Of a stretch of 64,000 nucleotides of DNA, positions 51,570 through 59,792 are shown one piece after another; within the stretch, counting starts at the first letter, position 1; each line of letters begins with the position of its first letter. Both the position numbers and the translations under genes were made by a program. Where the stretch lies: the NCBI RefSeq assembly GCF_020251205.1, contig NZ_JAIWYX010000005.1, positions 248,001-312,000 of the forward strand. Reading direction: 5' to 3'. The notes beneath the pieces were generated by a model that was not told the DNA's origin, did no database searches, and saw only the letters and a list, made by a program, of their open reading frames with translations. The DNA is from Arthrobacter sp. M4. GTDB lineage: Bacteria > Actinomycetota > Actinomycetes > Actinomycetales > Micrococcaceae.

Positions 51570-52455
51570 TATCGGCGACTGGTTCGCGTCCATGATCAAC
51601 TGGATGCTGGCCAACTTCGGAGGATTCTTCGACGCAGTCTCCTGGCTGGTCAACCTCCTTGTAGGGGAAGTGGCCAACGTCTTGATCGGCCTGCACCCGT
51701 TCCTGGTCATCGCGGTCCTCGCCGCAGCCGCCGCAGCCCTGACGCGCAGCCTTGGCCTGACCGTGTTTTCGGTGCTGGCGTTCCTGCTCATTGTTTCAAT
51801 GGGGCTGTGGCCCGAGGCCATGTCCACCCTGGCCGTCGTGCTCGTCTCGGTGGTGTTCTCCCTGGCCATCGGCATCCCTATGGGGATCTGGGCCGCCCTG
51901 AACAACACCGTCAGCAAGATCGTCCGCCCGGTCCTGGACCTCATGCAGGCCATGCCTGTATTCGTGTACCTGATCCCGGCCGTGTTCTTCTTCGGCGTCG
52001 GCATGGTTCCCGGGATCGCGGCCACGATCGTGTTCGCCATCCCGCCCGCGGTGCGCCTGACCGAACTGGGTATCCGCAAACTCGACCTCGAGTTGCTCGA
52101 AGCCGCGACGGCGTTCGGTGCCAAGAGGAGCCTGATCCTCAAGGATGTCCAGCTGCCGCTGGCGTTCCCCTCGATCATGGCCGGCGTCAACCAGGTGATC
52201 ATGCTTGCCCTGTCCATGGTGGTGGTCGCAGGACTCGTCGGGGCCGGCGGACTGGGTGGCGTCGTCGTCCAAGGCGTTGCCCAGCTCGATACCGCCCGCG
52301 GCTTCGAAGGCGGAGTCGCCGTCGTAATCCTTGCCGTCTACCTGGACCGTGTCACCAGCGGTGCCCAATCCCTCGGGGACGTCCTCCGCAGGAGGCGCAC
52401 CCGCAAAGAACAACGCGCCGCGGCCGCAAGCGATCCAGCCGCAGCCGTCAGCTAA
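51559..52455 (+). CDS. Glycine betaine-type ABC permease (ProW/OpuAB)
   Basis: 298 residues with about six to seven helices. The EAA loop region is ELGIRKLDLELLEAATAFGAKRSLILKDVQLPLAFPSIMAGVNQ, and ALSMVVVAGLVGAGGLGGVVVQG is the ProW hallmark. ATG 51559 lies within the end of the ATPase gene. The C-terminus is a basic Arg/Lys/Ala tail. Confidence 0.92.
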   Translation: MRLNIGDWFASMINWMLANFGGFFDAVSWLVNLLVGEVANVLIGLHPFLVIAVLAAAAAALTRSLGLTVFSVLAFLLIVSMGLWPEAMSTLAVVLVSVVFSLAIGIPMGIWAALNNTVSKIVRPVLDLMQAMPVFVYLIPAVFFFGVGMVPGIAATIVFAIPPAVRLTELGIRKLDLELLEAATAFGAKRSLILKDVQLPLAFPSIMAGVNQVIMLALSMVVVAGLVGAGGLGGVVVQGVAQLDTARGFEGGVAVVILAVYLDRVTSGAQSLGDVLRRRRTRKEQRAAAASDPAAAVS

Positions 52456-52497
52456 TCCCAACCCCCAACCCCAACCCCAACGTATTGGAGATCCGCT

Positions 52498-53385
52498 TTG
52501 AAAAAGAAGATCGGGGCCTTTCTGGCCTCCGCCGTCCTCACCGTGTCCCTGGCAGCCTGCTCCGGAGTCACCACCGCCGCACCCAATTCCCAGGCAAGCA
52601 ACAAGACCATTACCGTTGCCACAGTGGCCGGCTACGACGACGTAGTTGCCGTCAATGGCCTATGGCAGCAACTTCTCAGTGAGCACGGATACACGCTCCA
52701 GACCAAGCAGGTGGACTTGGCGGCTGGCTTCTCCGGCGTCGCCCGTGGCGACCTGGACGGCTACCTTGACGCGTGGCTGCCCAGCACGCACGGCACATAC
52801 GTGGACAAGTACAAGGACCAGCTCCAAATTCTTGACAAGCCCTTCTTCACCAACAACCGCCTTGTCCTGGTCGCGCCGAAGTCGGTCCCCGAGAACACTA
52901 TCTCGGAGGTCGTTCAGAACGCTGCAAAGTACGATTCCAAGATCGTCGGCATCGAGGCCGGATCGGGCGAGATGAAGCTCCTCCCCGACGTGCTGAAGAA
53001 GTACGAAGCGACGGACAAGCTGAACATTGTCGCGGGCAGCACCCCTGCAACACTGGGAGCCCTCAAGGACGCCACCGCCAAGAACAAGCCGCTCGTGGCC
53101 ACACTGTGGCAACCGCACTGGGCCTTCTCCGAACTGCCAATCAAGGCCCTCGAGGACGACATGGGCGCTTGGCCCAAGCCGGACGGCTCGTTCGTGGTGC
53201 TCTCCAAGAAATACGCGGAGAAGAACCCTGAAGTCGTCAAGTGGATGACCAACGCCAAGCTGACCGACGAGCAGTTCGCAAGCCTGATGCTTGCAGTCAG
53301 CAAGGTCAAGGACCCCGTCGAAGGCGTCAAGAACTGGCTTCAGGCACCTGAAAACCGGAAGGCGACCGACAGCTGGTTCAGCTGA
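52498..53385 (+). CDS. Glycine betaine-type substrate-binding lipoprotein (ProX/OpuAC)
   Basis: 295 residues. A lipobox LAA-C (Cys21) ends the signal peptide. The OpuAC pattern includes YLDAWLPSTHGTYVDKY and ATLWQPHWAFSELPIKALED, whose Trp residues can build a cation-binding aromatic cage for quaternary amines. TTG 52498 follows TTGGAG. A run of CCCAAC-type units (52458-52480) precedes it. Its place inside a catabolic operon argues for nutrient uptake over osmoprotection. Confidence 0.9.
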   Translation: MKKKIGAFLASAVLTVSLAACSGVTTAAPNSQASNKTITVATVAGYDDVVAVNGLWQQLLSEHGYTLQTKQVDLAAGFSGVARGDLDGYLDAWLPSTHGTYVDKYKDQLQILDKPFFTNNRLVLVAPKSVPENTISEVVQNAAKYDSKIVGIEAGSGEMKLLPDVLKKYEATDKLNIVAGSTPATLGALKDATAKNKPLVATLWQPHWAFSELPIKALEDDMGAWPKPDGSFVVLSKKYAEKNPEVVKWMTNAKLTDEQFASLMLAVSKVKDPVEGVKNWLQAPENRKATDSWFS

Positions 53386-53429
53386 CGAGTTTTACGCCCC
53401 ATCCCAGTCAACAGCAGATAGGAAAACTG

Positions 53430-54329
53430 ATGTCCCCACAACTCAGCGGCGTGCTCACCGCTTTGGCCACACCGTTCACCCCCGACGGCGGGATCGACGT
53501 CGCGGCGCTACCGTACCTAGTGGACCGTTCCATTGACGGCGGAGTCAACGGGGTGGTTGCCTGCGGTTCCACAGGTGAGTTCGCGACGTTGAGCGCCGAC
53601 GAGCGCCGCCTGGTGGTTGAGACGGTGGTGGAGCACACTGCCGGCCGGGTGCCGGTAGTGGCGCAAACCGGTGCAACCAGCACCCGGGAGGCTATCAGCT
53701 TGTCCCGCCATGCGCAGCAATGCGGTGCCGACGTGCTTATGGTCGTGGCTCCCTATTACGACCCGCTCTCCCTGTCCGAAGCCAAAGCGTATTTCCGCTC
53801 CGTGGCCGAGTCCGTGGACGTACCGGTAATGCTCTACAACATGCCCCCGCAGACAGGGATCAACCTCGATGCGGACACGGTGGGGACGCTGGCCCGCGAA
53901 GTGGAGAACATCCGCTACGTCAAGGACTCCAGCGGCGACATGGGGCAGGCTACCCAGTTGATCCACCTGCACGGCGAGCACATCTCGACCATCGTTGGGT
54001 GGGACAGCCTGATCTTGGCGGCCCTGACCGAGGGCGCCGCTGCCGTCATGGCTGGCACGGCGAACATAGTGCCGCGGGAGATCGTGGCCGTCCAGCGGGC
54101 CGTCGCAGCCGGTGATTATGCCGCGGCCAAGTCCGAGTGGGCCCGCATCTATCCGCTGATCGACGCCATTCTTACCTCGCCGTACGTGCCGGCGGTCAAG
54201 GCCGCCCTCAACCTGCTCGGCCACCCGATTGGCTCACCCCGCCGTCCCACTGAGGACCTGGCACCGGCGTCCGTGGCGCGTATCCAGAATCTCGTTGCCG
54301 AGCTGCAGCTCGAGGCAGCGTACGCCTAA
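53430..54329 (+). CDS. DapA/NAL-family aldolase or dehydratase
   Basis: 299-residue TIM barrel of the N-acetylneuraminate lyase/dihydrodipicolinate synthase superfamily. The Schiff-base lysine is K165 (YVKDSSGD), with Tyr136 in MLYNMPP and the substrate-carboxylate loop GSTGE (46-50), where DapA has GTTGE. So it is probably not biosynthetic DapA but a catabolic aldolase or dehydratase acting on a 2-oxo acid. ATG 53430 is 45 bases after the binding-protein gene. Confidence 0.82.
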   Translation: MSPQLSGVLTALATPFTPDGGIDVAALPYLVDRSIDGGVNGVVACGSTGEFATLSADERRLVVETVVEHTAGRVPVVAQTGATSTREAISLSRHAQQCGADVLMVVAPYYDPLSLSEAKAYFRSVAESVDVPVMLYNMPPQTGINLDADTVGTLAREVENIRYVKDSSGDMGQATQLIHLHGEHISTIVGWDSLILAALTEGAAAVMAGTANIVPREIVAVQRAVAAGDYAAAKSEWARIYPLIDAILTSPYVPAVKAALNLLGHPIGSPRRPTEDLAPASVARIQNLVAELQLEAAYA

Positions 54330-54356
54330 CCCTTCCAATAACCAACAGGAGTGATA

Positions 54357-55868
54357 ATGACATCTTCAACAGCCACCATTTCCGGCGCAGTGCGCCGTCC
54401 CACCGAGGCGACGCCGCTTCTCGCCGCCGGCGAGCTTCCTCCGACCCAGCACTTCATCGGCGGCCAGTTCAGCGCAGCAACTTCCAGCGAGACGCAGGCC
54501 ATCGTGGATCCGTCTACCGAAGAGATCGTGTGCGAGATTCCCCAGGGCACCGCCGAGGATGTCGATGCCGCCGTCCTCGCCGCCCTCGAAGCCAAGGAAG
54601 CGTGGGGACGGACCCTGCCGAAACAGCGGGCGGAGATTCTGCTAGCTATCGCGGACCGGCTCGCCGAGAATGCAGACTTGCTCGCCCGGCTGGAAGCCCG
54701 CAACACCGGCAAACCGCTCATGGTGGCCGAGGACGACATCGCCAACTCCATCGACTCCTTCCGGTTCATGGCAGGGGCGGTCCGTTCCACGACCTCCATC
54801 GCGGCAGGCGAGTACACCGAGGACCACCTCTCCGTCATCCTGCGCGAACCTCTCGGGGTCATCGGTGTGGTGACTCCGTGGAACTACCCCCTGCTGATGG
54901 CAGCCTGGAAGATCGCCCCGATCCTGGCTGCGGGCAACACGATCGTGCTCAAGCCCTCCGAGCAGACCCCGCTGACCACGCTGAAGTTCGCGGAGCTGAC
55001 CGCTGACCTGTTGCCTGCGGGTGTGTTCAACGTCGTCACAGGCCTCGGCCCGGTGGTCGGCGCTCGCCTGGCCGAGCATCCCAAGGTTGACATGATCGCC
55101 CTCACCGGATCCGTTAACAGCGGACGCGCAGTGGCCCGCGCAGCTTCTGAGACGATCAAGCGCGTGCACCTGGAGTTGGGCGGCAAGGCCCCGCTGGTGA
55201 TCTTCGACGACGCCGACCTCGCCGCAGCGGCCGAGTCGCTGCGCGCCGCCGGATACTGGAACTCCGGACAGGAGTGCGGCGCCGGCTGCCGCGTGCTCGT
55301 CCACGAATCCGTAGCCGAGCGGTTCACGGAACTTCTGGTCGAGCAGGTGGGAAGCCTCGTGGTGGGCGAATCCACCGCCGGTGCCGACGTCGAACTGGGC
55401 CCGATGATCTCCAAGGCCCATTACGAGCGCGTCCTGGCGCACCTCGAACGCGCCCAGGCGGACGGCGCCAAGGCCGCTCTTGGCGGCGGTGCCCTCGAGG
55501 GGCCGGGTTACTTTATTGCACCCACCGTGCTGGTAGATGTTCCCAAGGGCGCGGCCTGTACGCAGGAGGAGATCTTCGGCCCAGTGGTCACCGTCGAGAC
55601 ATTCTCCACCGAGGAAGAAGCAGTCACCGGGGCCAACGAAGTTCCGTATGGCCTTGCCGCTTCTGTGTGGACCCTCAACGCGCAGCGCAGCCATGACGTC
55701 GCCTCGCGCCTGGATGCAGGCACCGTGTGGGTCAACTCGCATTTGGTGTTGGCCAATGAGATGCCGTGGGCCGGCTTCAAGAGCTCCGGCTACGGACGCG
55801 ACCTGTCAGCCTACGCCCTGGATGACTACTCGCGCACCAAGCACGTCATGCACAACAAGGCTCGGTAA
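54357..55868 (+). CDS. NAD(P)-dependent aldehyde dehydrogenase
   Basis: 503-residue ALDH. VTPWNYPLLMAAWKIAPILAAGNT is the cofactor region, the general base Glu273 is in LELGGK and the catalytic Cys307 in GQECGAG. ECG in place of the usual EICTA places it near betaine-aldehyde and gamma-aminobutyraldehyde dehydrogenases. ATG 54357 has AGGAG five bases upstream. It is the last operon gene, followed by a 19-bp terminator, and presumably oxidises the aldehyde released upstream in the pathway. Confidence 0.88.
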   Translation: MTSSTATISGAVRRPTEATPLLAAGELPPTQHFIGGQFSAATSSETQAIVDPSTEEIVCEIPQGTAEDVDAAVLAALEAKEAWGRTLPKQRAEILLAIADRLAENADLLARLEARNTGKPLMVAEDDIANSIDSFRFMAGAVRSTTSIAAGEYTEDHLSVILREPLGVIGVVTPWNYPLLMAAWKIAPILAAGNTIVLKPSEQTPLTTLKFAELTADLLPAGVFNVVTGLGPVVGARLAEHPKVDMIALTGSVNSGRAVARAASETIKRVHLELGGKAPLVIFDDADLAAAAESLRAAGYWNSGQECGAGCRVLVHESVAERFTELLVEQVGSLVVGESTAGADVELGPMISKAHYERVLAHLERAQADGAKAALGGGALEGPGYFIAPTVLVDVPKGAACTQEEIFGPVVTVETFSTEEEAVTGANEVPYGLAASVWTLNAQRSHDVASRLDAGTVWVNSHLVLANEMPWAGFKSSGYGRDLSAYALDDYSRTKHVMHNKAR

Positions 55869-55887
55869 GCAGCTGAGCTTGGGTGCC

Positions 55888-55933
55888 AAGCCGCCGGGCG
55901 GAGTCTTGAAGCTGAGACTTCGCCCGGCGGCTT
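55888..55933 (+). terminator. Terminator of the LLM/ABC/ALDH operon
   Basis: A 19-bp stem with one G-T pair: left arm 55888-55906, right arm 55915-55933 (core GCCGCCGGGCG / CGCCCGGCGGC), 8-base loop. Confidence 0.75.
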
Positions 55934-55961
55934 CATGCGCCCAGAACGCTGAACAACGGCT

Positions 55962-55999
55962 TCCTTATTCAGATTTCTTGCCACAAATCTGAATAAGGA
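55962..55999. repeat. AT-rich perfect hairpin
   Basis: TCCTTATTCAGATTT (55962-55976) is perfectly inverted as AAATCTGAATAAGGA (55985-55999), 8-base loop. It lies between convergent genes just after a GC-rich terminator. It may terminate the minus-strand transcript or be a mobile palindrome. Confidence 0.55.
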
Positions 56000-56040
56000 C
56001 CTCGCGAGCTCTCCGTCGAAGTCGTCACAGTACCGAGCGC

Positions 56041-56280
56041 TCATTTGTGGGAAACAAACTGCAGCCTGGTGTTCGGGGCGGCGAGTCGAGACTTCGCGTA
56101 GAGCCACGCAATTATTCCGAACAGCGGCAAGACGAACATCACAACCAGCCAAATCGCTCTGGCTGTTTGATCCAGGCGGTCCTCCCTTAGTACGTCGAAC
56201 ACGCCCCAGATGATGGACCCCAATATGAAAAGCACAGACAGTCCACCTAGGGCAACAAAAGGCCATTCCCAAGGTTCCAT
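56041..56280 (-). CDS. Small membrane protein, PLD_N domain
   Basis: 79 residues with two helices (about 6-30 and 42-63) separated by DVLREDRLDQTARAIW. WLVVMFVLPLFGIIAWLYAKS matches the phospholipase-D N-terminal domain that occurs alone in many actinobacterial proteins. ATG 56280 follows GGAGGGAGAGCAAT. The role is unknown. Confidence 0.75.
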   Translation of the reverse strand: MEPWEWPFVALGGLSVLFILGSIIWGVFDVLREDRLDQTARAIWLVVMFVLPLFGIIAWLYAKSRLAAPNTRLQFVSHK

Positions 56281-56442
56281 ATTGCTCTCCCTCCAGTGGA
56301 GGTCAGGCTAGCACTCCGCCCAGGCCGGTAAACAGACTCCCCGCAGCGGACCTGCCAGGACGAAATAAACACCCAGTCTCATTGGGGCGCGGTTTACGCA
56401 AACGGCACTACAAGCTAGGCCGTAGATCCTGAGTTCGGCAGT

Positions 56443-56478
56443 GCCTTTGGGCCTGGATCTGGGCCAGCGCCCAAAGGC
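56443..56478 (-). terminator. Hairpin after the esterase gene
   Basis: GCCTTTGGGC (56443-56452) pairs with GCCCAAAGGC (56469-56478), 54-89 bases beyond the minus-strand esterase stop. Confidence 0.5.
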
Positions 56479-56531
56479 CTCAATAGGGGCAGGCGTCGGA
56501 CTGCCATTGCCGCCTTCGCAAATGGATGTGG

Positions 56532-57404
56532 CTACCCCCGCCGCAGCCACTCCACAACCCGGTCCATGGTGCGGTCCGCGGCGCCGTCTTCGGGCCGGTT
56601 GAGGTGCCCGTGTTCCGTGCCCGGTTCGGTGATGACCTCGACGTCGATGCCCGCCGCCGCGAGCATCGCGCCGAACGCTTCGCCCGAGACGCGCAACTCA
56701 TCGGCCTCGTCGTTGACCATGATGGTGGGCGGGAAGCCACGGAGTTGCCCTACAGATGCCGTACCCGGAATAGCAGCAGCCGGTCCGCCGGCAACAGGAC
56801 CGCCGAGGTAGTTTTCGTACATTGCCAGCACGTTTGGCGCAGAAAACACATCAGGATCCGCCAACCCACCCAGGAGCGCCGCCACGTCGTCGGGCGTTTC
56901 CGGCTGCACCGCGTGCAGCGTCGGGTAAGCGAGGAAAACGCGAGCTGGCAGGCGCTCGGCCGGGCCTTCCAGCAATCGAATCACCGCGCCGGCGGTCAGG
57001 TTTCCGCCGGCGCTGGCGCCGCCAATGGCCAAGCGCAGAGGGTCAATCCCCAGTTCGGAAGCCTGGTTCAGCGTCCATTCCCAGGCATCCACCACATCGT
57101 CGGAGGGCGCCGGAAAATGTGTGTCATTGTCTTGGCATAGACGGTAGTCAACGCTTACCACGGTCACGCCACGCGCGGCGAAACCCCTGGATGTGTAGTC
57201 GGCTTCCGGCCAGTCCAGGGTTCCCTCGCGGAAGCCACCGCCGTGCACCCACACAAGACCGGAGCCGGCAGGAGCCACCGGCGTGTCGTCCTTGGGTGCG
57301 GCGGCGGGATGCACGCGGACGCGGATGGGGCCGTCGCGACCATCGATAACGCGGTCGACGCCGGTTCCCGCCTTTGCTGGGACAACACCTTGGGGCGAGG
57401 ACAT
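56532..57404 (-). CDS. Alpha/beta hydrolase, hormone-sensitive-lipase-like esterase
   Basis: 290 residues. The oxyanion-hole motif WVHGGGFREG, the nucleophile GGASAGGN (Ser in G-x-S-A-G), an acid in VNDEADELR and a terminal His in GTEHGHL define the HSL (family IV) carboxylesterases. ATG follows AAGGAGCCCGC. It stands behind an FMN reductase gene on the same strand with a 115-base gap. Substrate unknown. Confidence 0.88.
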   Translation of the reverse strand: MSSPQGVVPAKAGTGVDRVIDGRDGPIRVRVHPAAAPKDDTPVAPAGSGLVWVHGGGFREGTLDWPEADYTSRGFAARGVTVVSVDYRLCQDNDTHFPAPSDDVVDAWEWTLNQASELGIDPLRLAIGGASAGGNLTAGAVIRLLEGPAERLPARVFLAYPTLHAVQPETPDDVAALLGGLADPDVFSAPNVLAMYENYLGGPVAGGPAAAIPGTASVGQLRGFPPTIMVNDEADELRVSGEAFGAMLAAAGIDVEVITEPGTEHGHLNRPEDGAADRTMDRVVEWLRRG

Positions 57405-57519
57405 GCGGGCTCCTTTGCTCGAAGCGAAGTAAGTGAATCGATTCAGAATCCCACGCCAGGCCCTGCCTGCGCTAGCCCTGCCTGCGGGCTGGTCAATGGC
57501 CCGGATCCAGGAGGCAATG

Positions 57520-58134
57520 TCAGTGCCTGGTCAATTTCTCCTGGTCCGGCTCGAGGTCGCCGATATGGCCGGGCGCGTTCGCCGCCAGGACGCGCTGCAC
57601 GAAGGCGCCATACTCATACATGAAGTGCCGAAGGAACTTAACCGTGCCCTCATCGCTGACTGTTCCGTCCTCGCCGAAGATTTCGGGTTGGAAGCGGATA
57701 TACGCTTCGGGTGCGTTCAATTGTGGAGCATCCAGGAAGCTCAGAACGCTGCGCATGGACGACTGCATAACAGCCGTACCAATTCCACCGGGAGATGCAC
57801 CAATAATTCCCGTGGGTTTCCGGGCGAAGGAATTAGTTCCCCAAGGCCGCGATGCCCAGTCAATGGCATTCTTTAGTGCGCCCGGAATAGAGCGGTTGTA
57901 TTCGGGGGAAATGATGAGGATTCCGTCGGAGCTGGCGATAGCGTCCTTGAGTGCCTTTCCCTCCGGCGGGTAATTACTGTCATAGTCCCTGCTGTACAAA
58001 GGCAAGTCTTTGATGGGAATCTCGGTGAATTCGAGGTCCTCCGGAGCCAATTTGATGAGGGCTTTGGAGAGGGTGCGATTGATGGAACCAGTGGAAATAC
58101 TGCCGACAAGGTAGCCAATTTTGTACGAGGCCAT
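57520..58134 (-). CDS. NAD(P)H-dependent FMN reductase
   Basis: 204-residue flavodoxin-like reductase. The start IGYLVGSISTGSINRTLSKALIKL binds FMN phosphate, and ILIISPEYNRSIPGALKNAIDWASRP is the family signature (PEYN...P..LKNAIDW). It reduces FMN or quinone/azo substrates. The ATG at 58134 follows AAGGAGCCCGCT, the same leader as the esterase. Confidence 0.9.
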   Translation of the reverse strand: MASYKIGYLVGSISTGSINRTLSKALIKLAPEDLEFTEIPIKDLPLYSRDYDSNYPPEGKALKDAIASSDGILIISPEYNRSIPGALKNAIDWASRPWGTNSFARKPTGIIGASPGGIGTAVMQSSMRSVLSFLDAPQLNAPEAYIRFQPEIFGEDGTVSDEGTVKFLRHFMYEYGAFVQRVLAANAPGHIGDLEPDQEKLTRH

Positions 58135-58339
58135 AGCGGGCTCCTTCCCGACGGCACGGACAACACCGCCGTCGTCGTTCGGGTGCCGGTGGGACCCGGC
58201 ACAAATGCGAGCCTAGTCCGCAGGGCCTCCCAAAGGAACGGCGACCCGGGCAGCAAAGTGCCGGGCCGCCGTCGGGCTCTCAAACCGACCACGCTCCGGT
58301 GCCGCGGGGCCCGTACTCCAAATGTGCTTTTCCCGACGC

Positions 58340-58663
58340 CTACTCGCCGCGGAAGACGCGCTTGGCGACGGCCATCGCAGAAACGGCGCGGGGCCAGCCC
58401 GAGTAGAAGGCCAGGTGCGTGATGGCTTCAATGAGCTCTTCTTCGCTGAGTCCGTTCGATTTTGCTTTCGCCAAGTGGAAGTTGAGCTGCTCAGCGTTGC
58501 CGCCTGCTACGAGCGCGGCCACGGTCACGAGGCTACGGTCGCGGGGTGAGAGATCGGGGCGCTCCCACACCTGCCCGAACAGTACGTCGTCAGTAAAGGC
58601 CGCCAATGCGGGAGCGAAGTCGCCGAAGGCCTTCTGGGCGGCGGTGGGTTCGGTGGTAGTCAT
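58340..58663 (-). CDS. Carboxymuconolactone-decarboxylase-family protein
   Basis: 107 residues, single CMD domain without CxxC: VTVAALVAGGNAEQLNFHLAKAKSNGLSEEELIEAITHLAFYSGWPRAVSAM. This small form often accompanies reductases and is not the pca enzyme. It is divergent from the XRE-type regulator 161 bases away, which probably controls it. Confidence 0.85.
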   Translation of the reverse strand: MTTTEPTAAQKAFGDFAPALAAFTDDVLFGQVWERPDLSPRDRSLVTVAALVAGGNAEQLNFHLAKAKSNGLSEEELIEAITHLAFYSGWPRAVSAMAVAKRVFRGE

Positions 58664-58761
58664 GAGTGTCCTTTCTGGGACTGACGTGGAAGGTACGACG
58701 GCGGGCTGGCGGGTTCAGCGCTCACTCGCCTTATTCATCCAAGCCCCCTTTACGGCTTGGA

Positions 58762-58800
58762 GGGAGGGCACTGCCGATACTGGTTATGGCAGTACCTCCC
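58762..58800. promoter_or_regulatory. Imperfect inverted repeat between CMD and XRE genes
   Basis: GGGAGG (58762-58767) plus ACTGCC (58770-58775) mirror GGCAGT (58788-58793) plus CCTCCC (58795-58800). It lies 25 bases before the XRE start in the divergent control region. A further pair, CCAAGCC (58739-58745) and GGCTTGG (58754-58760), lies just upstream. Confidence 0.45.
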
Positions 58801-58824
58801 TGCTACCGCAGCGGCGCGCCTAGC

Positions 58825-59724
58825 ATGAATGCCATGGACAATCGGACGGAAGTGCGCGAGTTCCTTTCATCGCGCCGCGCCAGGATCACGCCGGAGAACG
58901 CCGGGCTGACAATCTTCGGAGGCAACCGACGCGTTCCGGGATTGCGCCGTGAGGAAGCGGCCATGCTCGCCGGCGTCAGCATCGACTACTACACGCGGCT
59001 CGAACGCGGGAACCTCGCCGGAGTTTCTGAAAGTGTGCTGGAGGCGCTGGCCCGGGCACTCCAACTGGACGAGGCTGAGCGGGACCACCTCTTCGATCTG
59101 GCCCGCCACGCCAATGCGTCCTCCAGCAGCCGTCCGCGCGCGGTGAAGCAGCGGGTCCGTCCAAGCGTCCAGTTCATGGTGGACGCCATCACGGCGGCGC
59201 CCGCCTTTGTTCGGAACGGCCGGATGGATATCCTCGCCGCTAACCGACTCGCGCAGGCCCTTTACGCCCCGATGTATGCCGATCCGGTGCGTCCGGCGAA
59301 CCACTCGAGGTTCATCTTCCTCGATCCTGCGGCCATGGAGTTTTATCCGGATTGGAATCTCGCTGCGAACAACAACGTGGCCATTCTTCGCACCGAATCA
59401 GGCAAGAATCCCTATGACAAAGGCCTCGGAGACCTCATCGGCGAATTGTCCATGCGCAGCGAGGAATTTCGGACCCGATGGGCCGCCCATAATGTGCGTC
59501 GCCACTACACAGGCAACAAGAATTTCCACCATCCAATAGTGGGAGACATTGAGTTGATGTTCGAGGCCTTGCAACTCGCCGAGGACCCCGGACTCACGCT
59601 CACTGTGTACCCTGCCGAGCCGGGGTCCAAGTCCGAGGAATCCCTGCGGCTGCTCGCGAGCTGGGCCGCGACTGAAGGCGCCATGCTGGATGCCGTCAGC
59701 GACAAGCACCTCCAACGGCCCTGA
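58825..59724 (+). CDS. XRE-family regulator with MmyB-like ligand domain
   Basis: 299 residues. EVREFLSSRRARITPENAGL then RVPGLRREEAAMLAGVSIDYYTRLERGNLAGVSESVLEALARAL is the helix-turn-helix; FLDPAAMEFYPDWNLAANNNVAILR and later HPIVGDIELMFEALQL belong to the MmyB-like PAS-type domain. ATG 58825 (or 58834) lies in a divergent promoter with the CMD gene, its likely target. The stop lies inside the first of four tandem repeats before the aldo/keto reductase. Confidence 0.88.
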   Translation: MNAMDNRTEVREFLSSRRARITPENAGLTIFGGNRRVPGLRREEAAMLAGVSIDYYTRLERGNLAGVSESVLEALARALQLDEAERDHLFDLARHANASSSSRPRAVKQRVRPSVQFMVDAITAAPAFVRNGRMDILAANRLAQALYAPMYADPVRPANHSRFIFLDPAAMEFYPDWNLAANNNVAILRTESGKNPYDKGLGDLIGELSMRSEEFRTRWAAHNVRRHYTGNKNFHHPIVGDIELMFEALQLAEDPGLTLTVYPAEPGSKSEESLRLLASWAATEGAMLDAVSDKHLQRP

Positions 59725-59780
59725 TAGGCCTCGGCCCTGATAGGCCTCAGCACTGATAGGCCTCACCACTGATAGGCCTC
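59721..59780. repeat. Four tandem repeats, 16-bp period
   Basis: CTGATAGGCCTC occurs exactly at 59721, 59737, 59753 and 59769, separated by variable 4-base spacers GGCC, AGCA and ACCA. The first unit contains the TGA stop of the XRE gene. The last ends just before the AGGAG of the aldo/keto reductase gene. Confidence 0.9.
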
Positions 59781-59792
59781 CTAGGAGTACAA

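Noticed and set aside
52458..52480. CCCAAC-type run before the binding-protein gene as a regulatory or phase-variation tract
   Set aside because: Units are irregular and the tract lies outside the coding frame and promoter; probably incidental low complexity.
50472..53385. Reading the ProVWX-type genes as an osmoprotectant uptake system
   Set aside because: They are translationally coupled to catabolic genes and share an IclR-type control region, so nutrient uptake is more likely; osmotic use is not excluded.
59721..59780. CRISPR array
   Set aside because: Units are only 12 bases with 4-base spacers and there are no cas genes.
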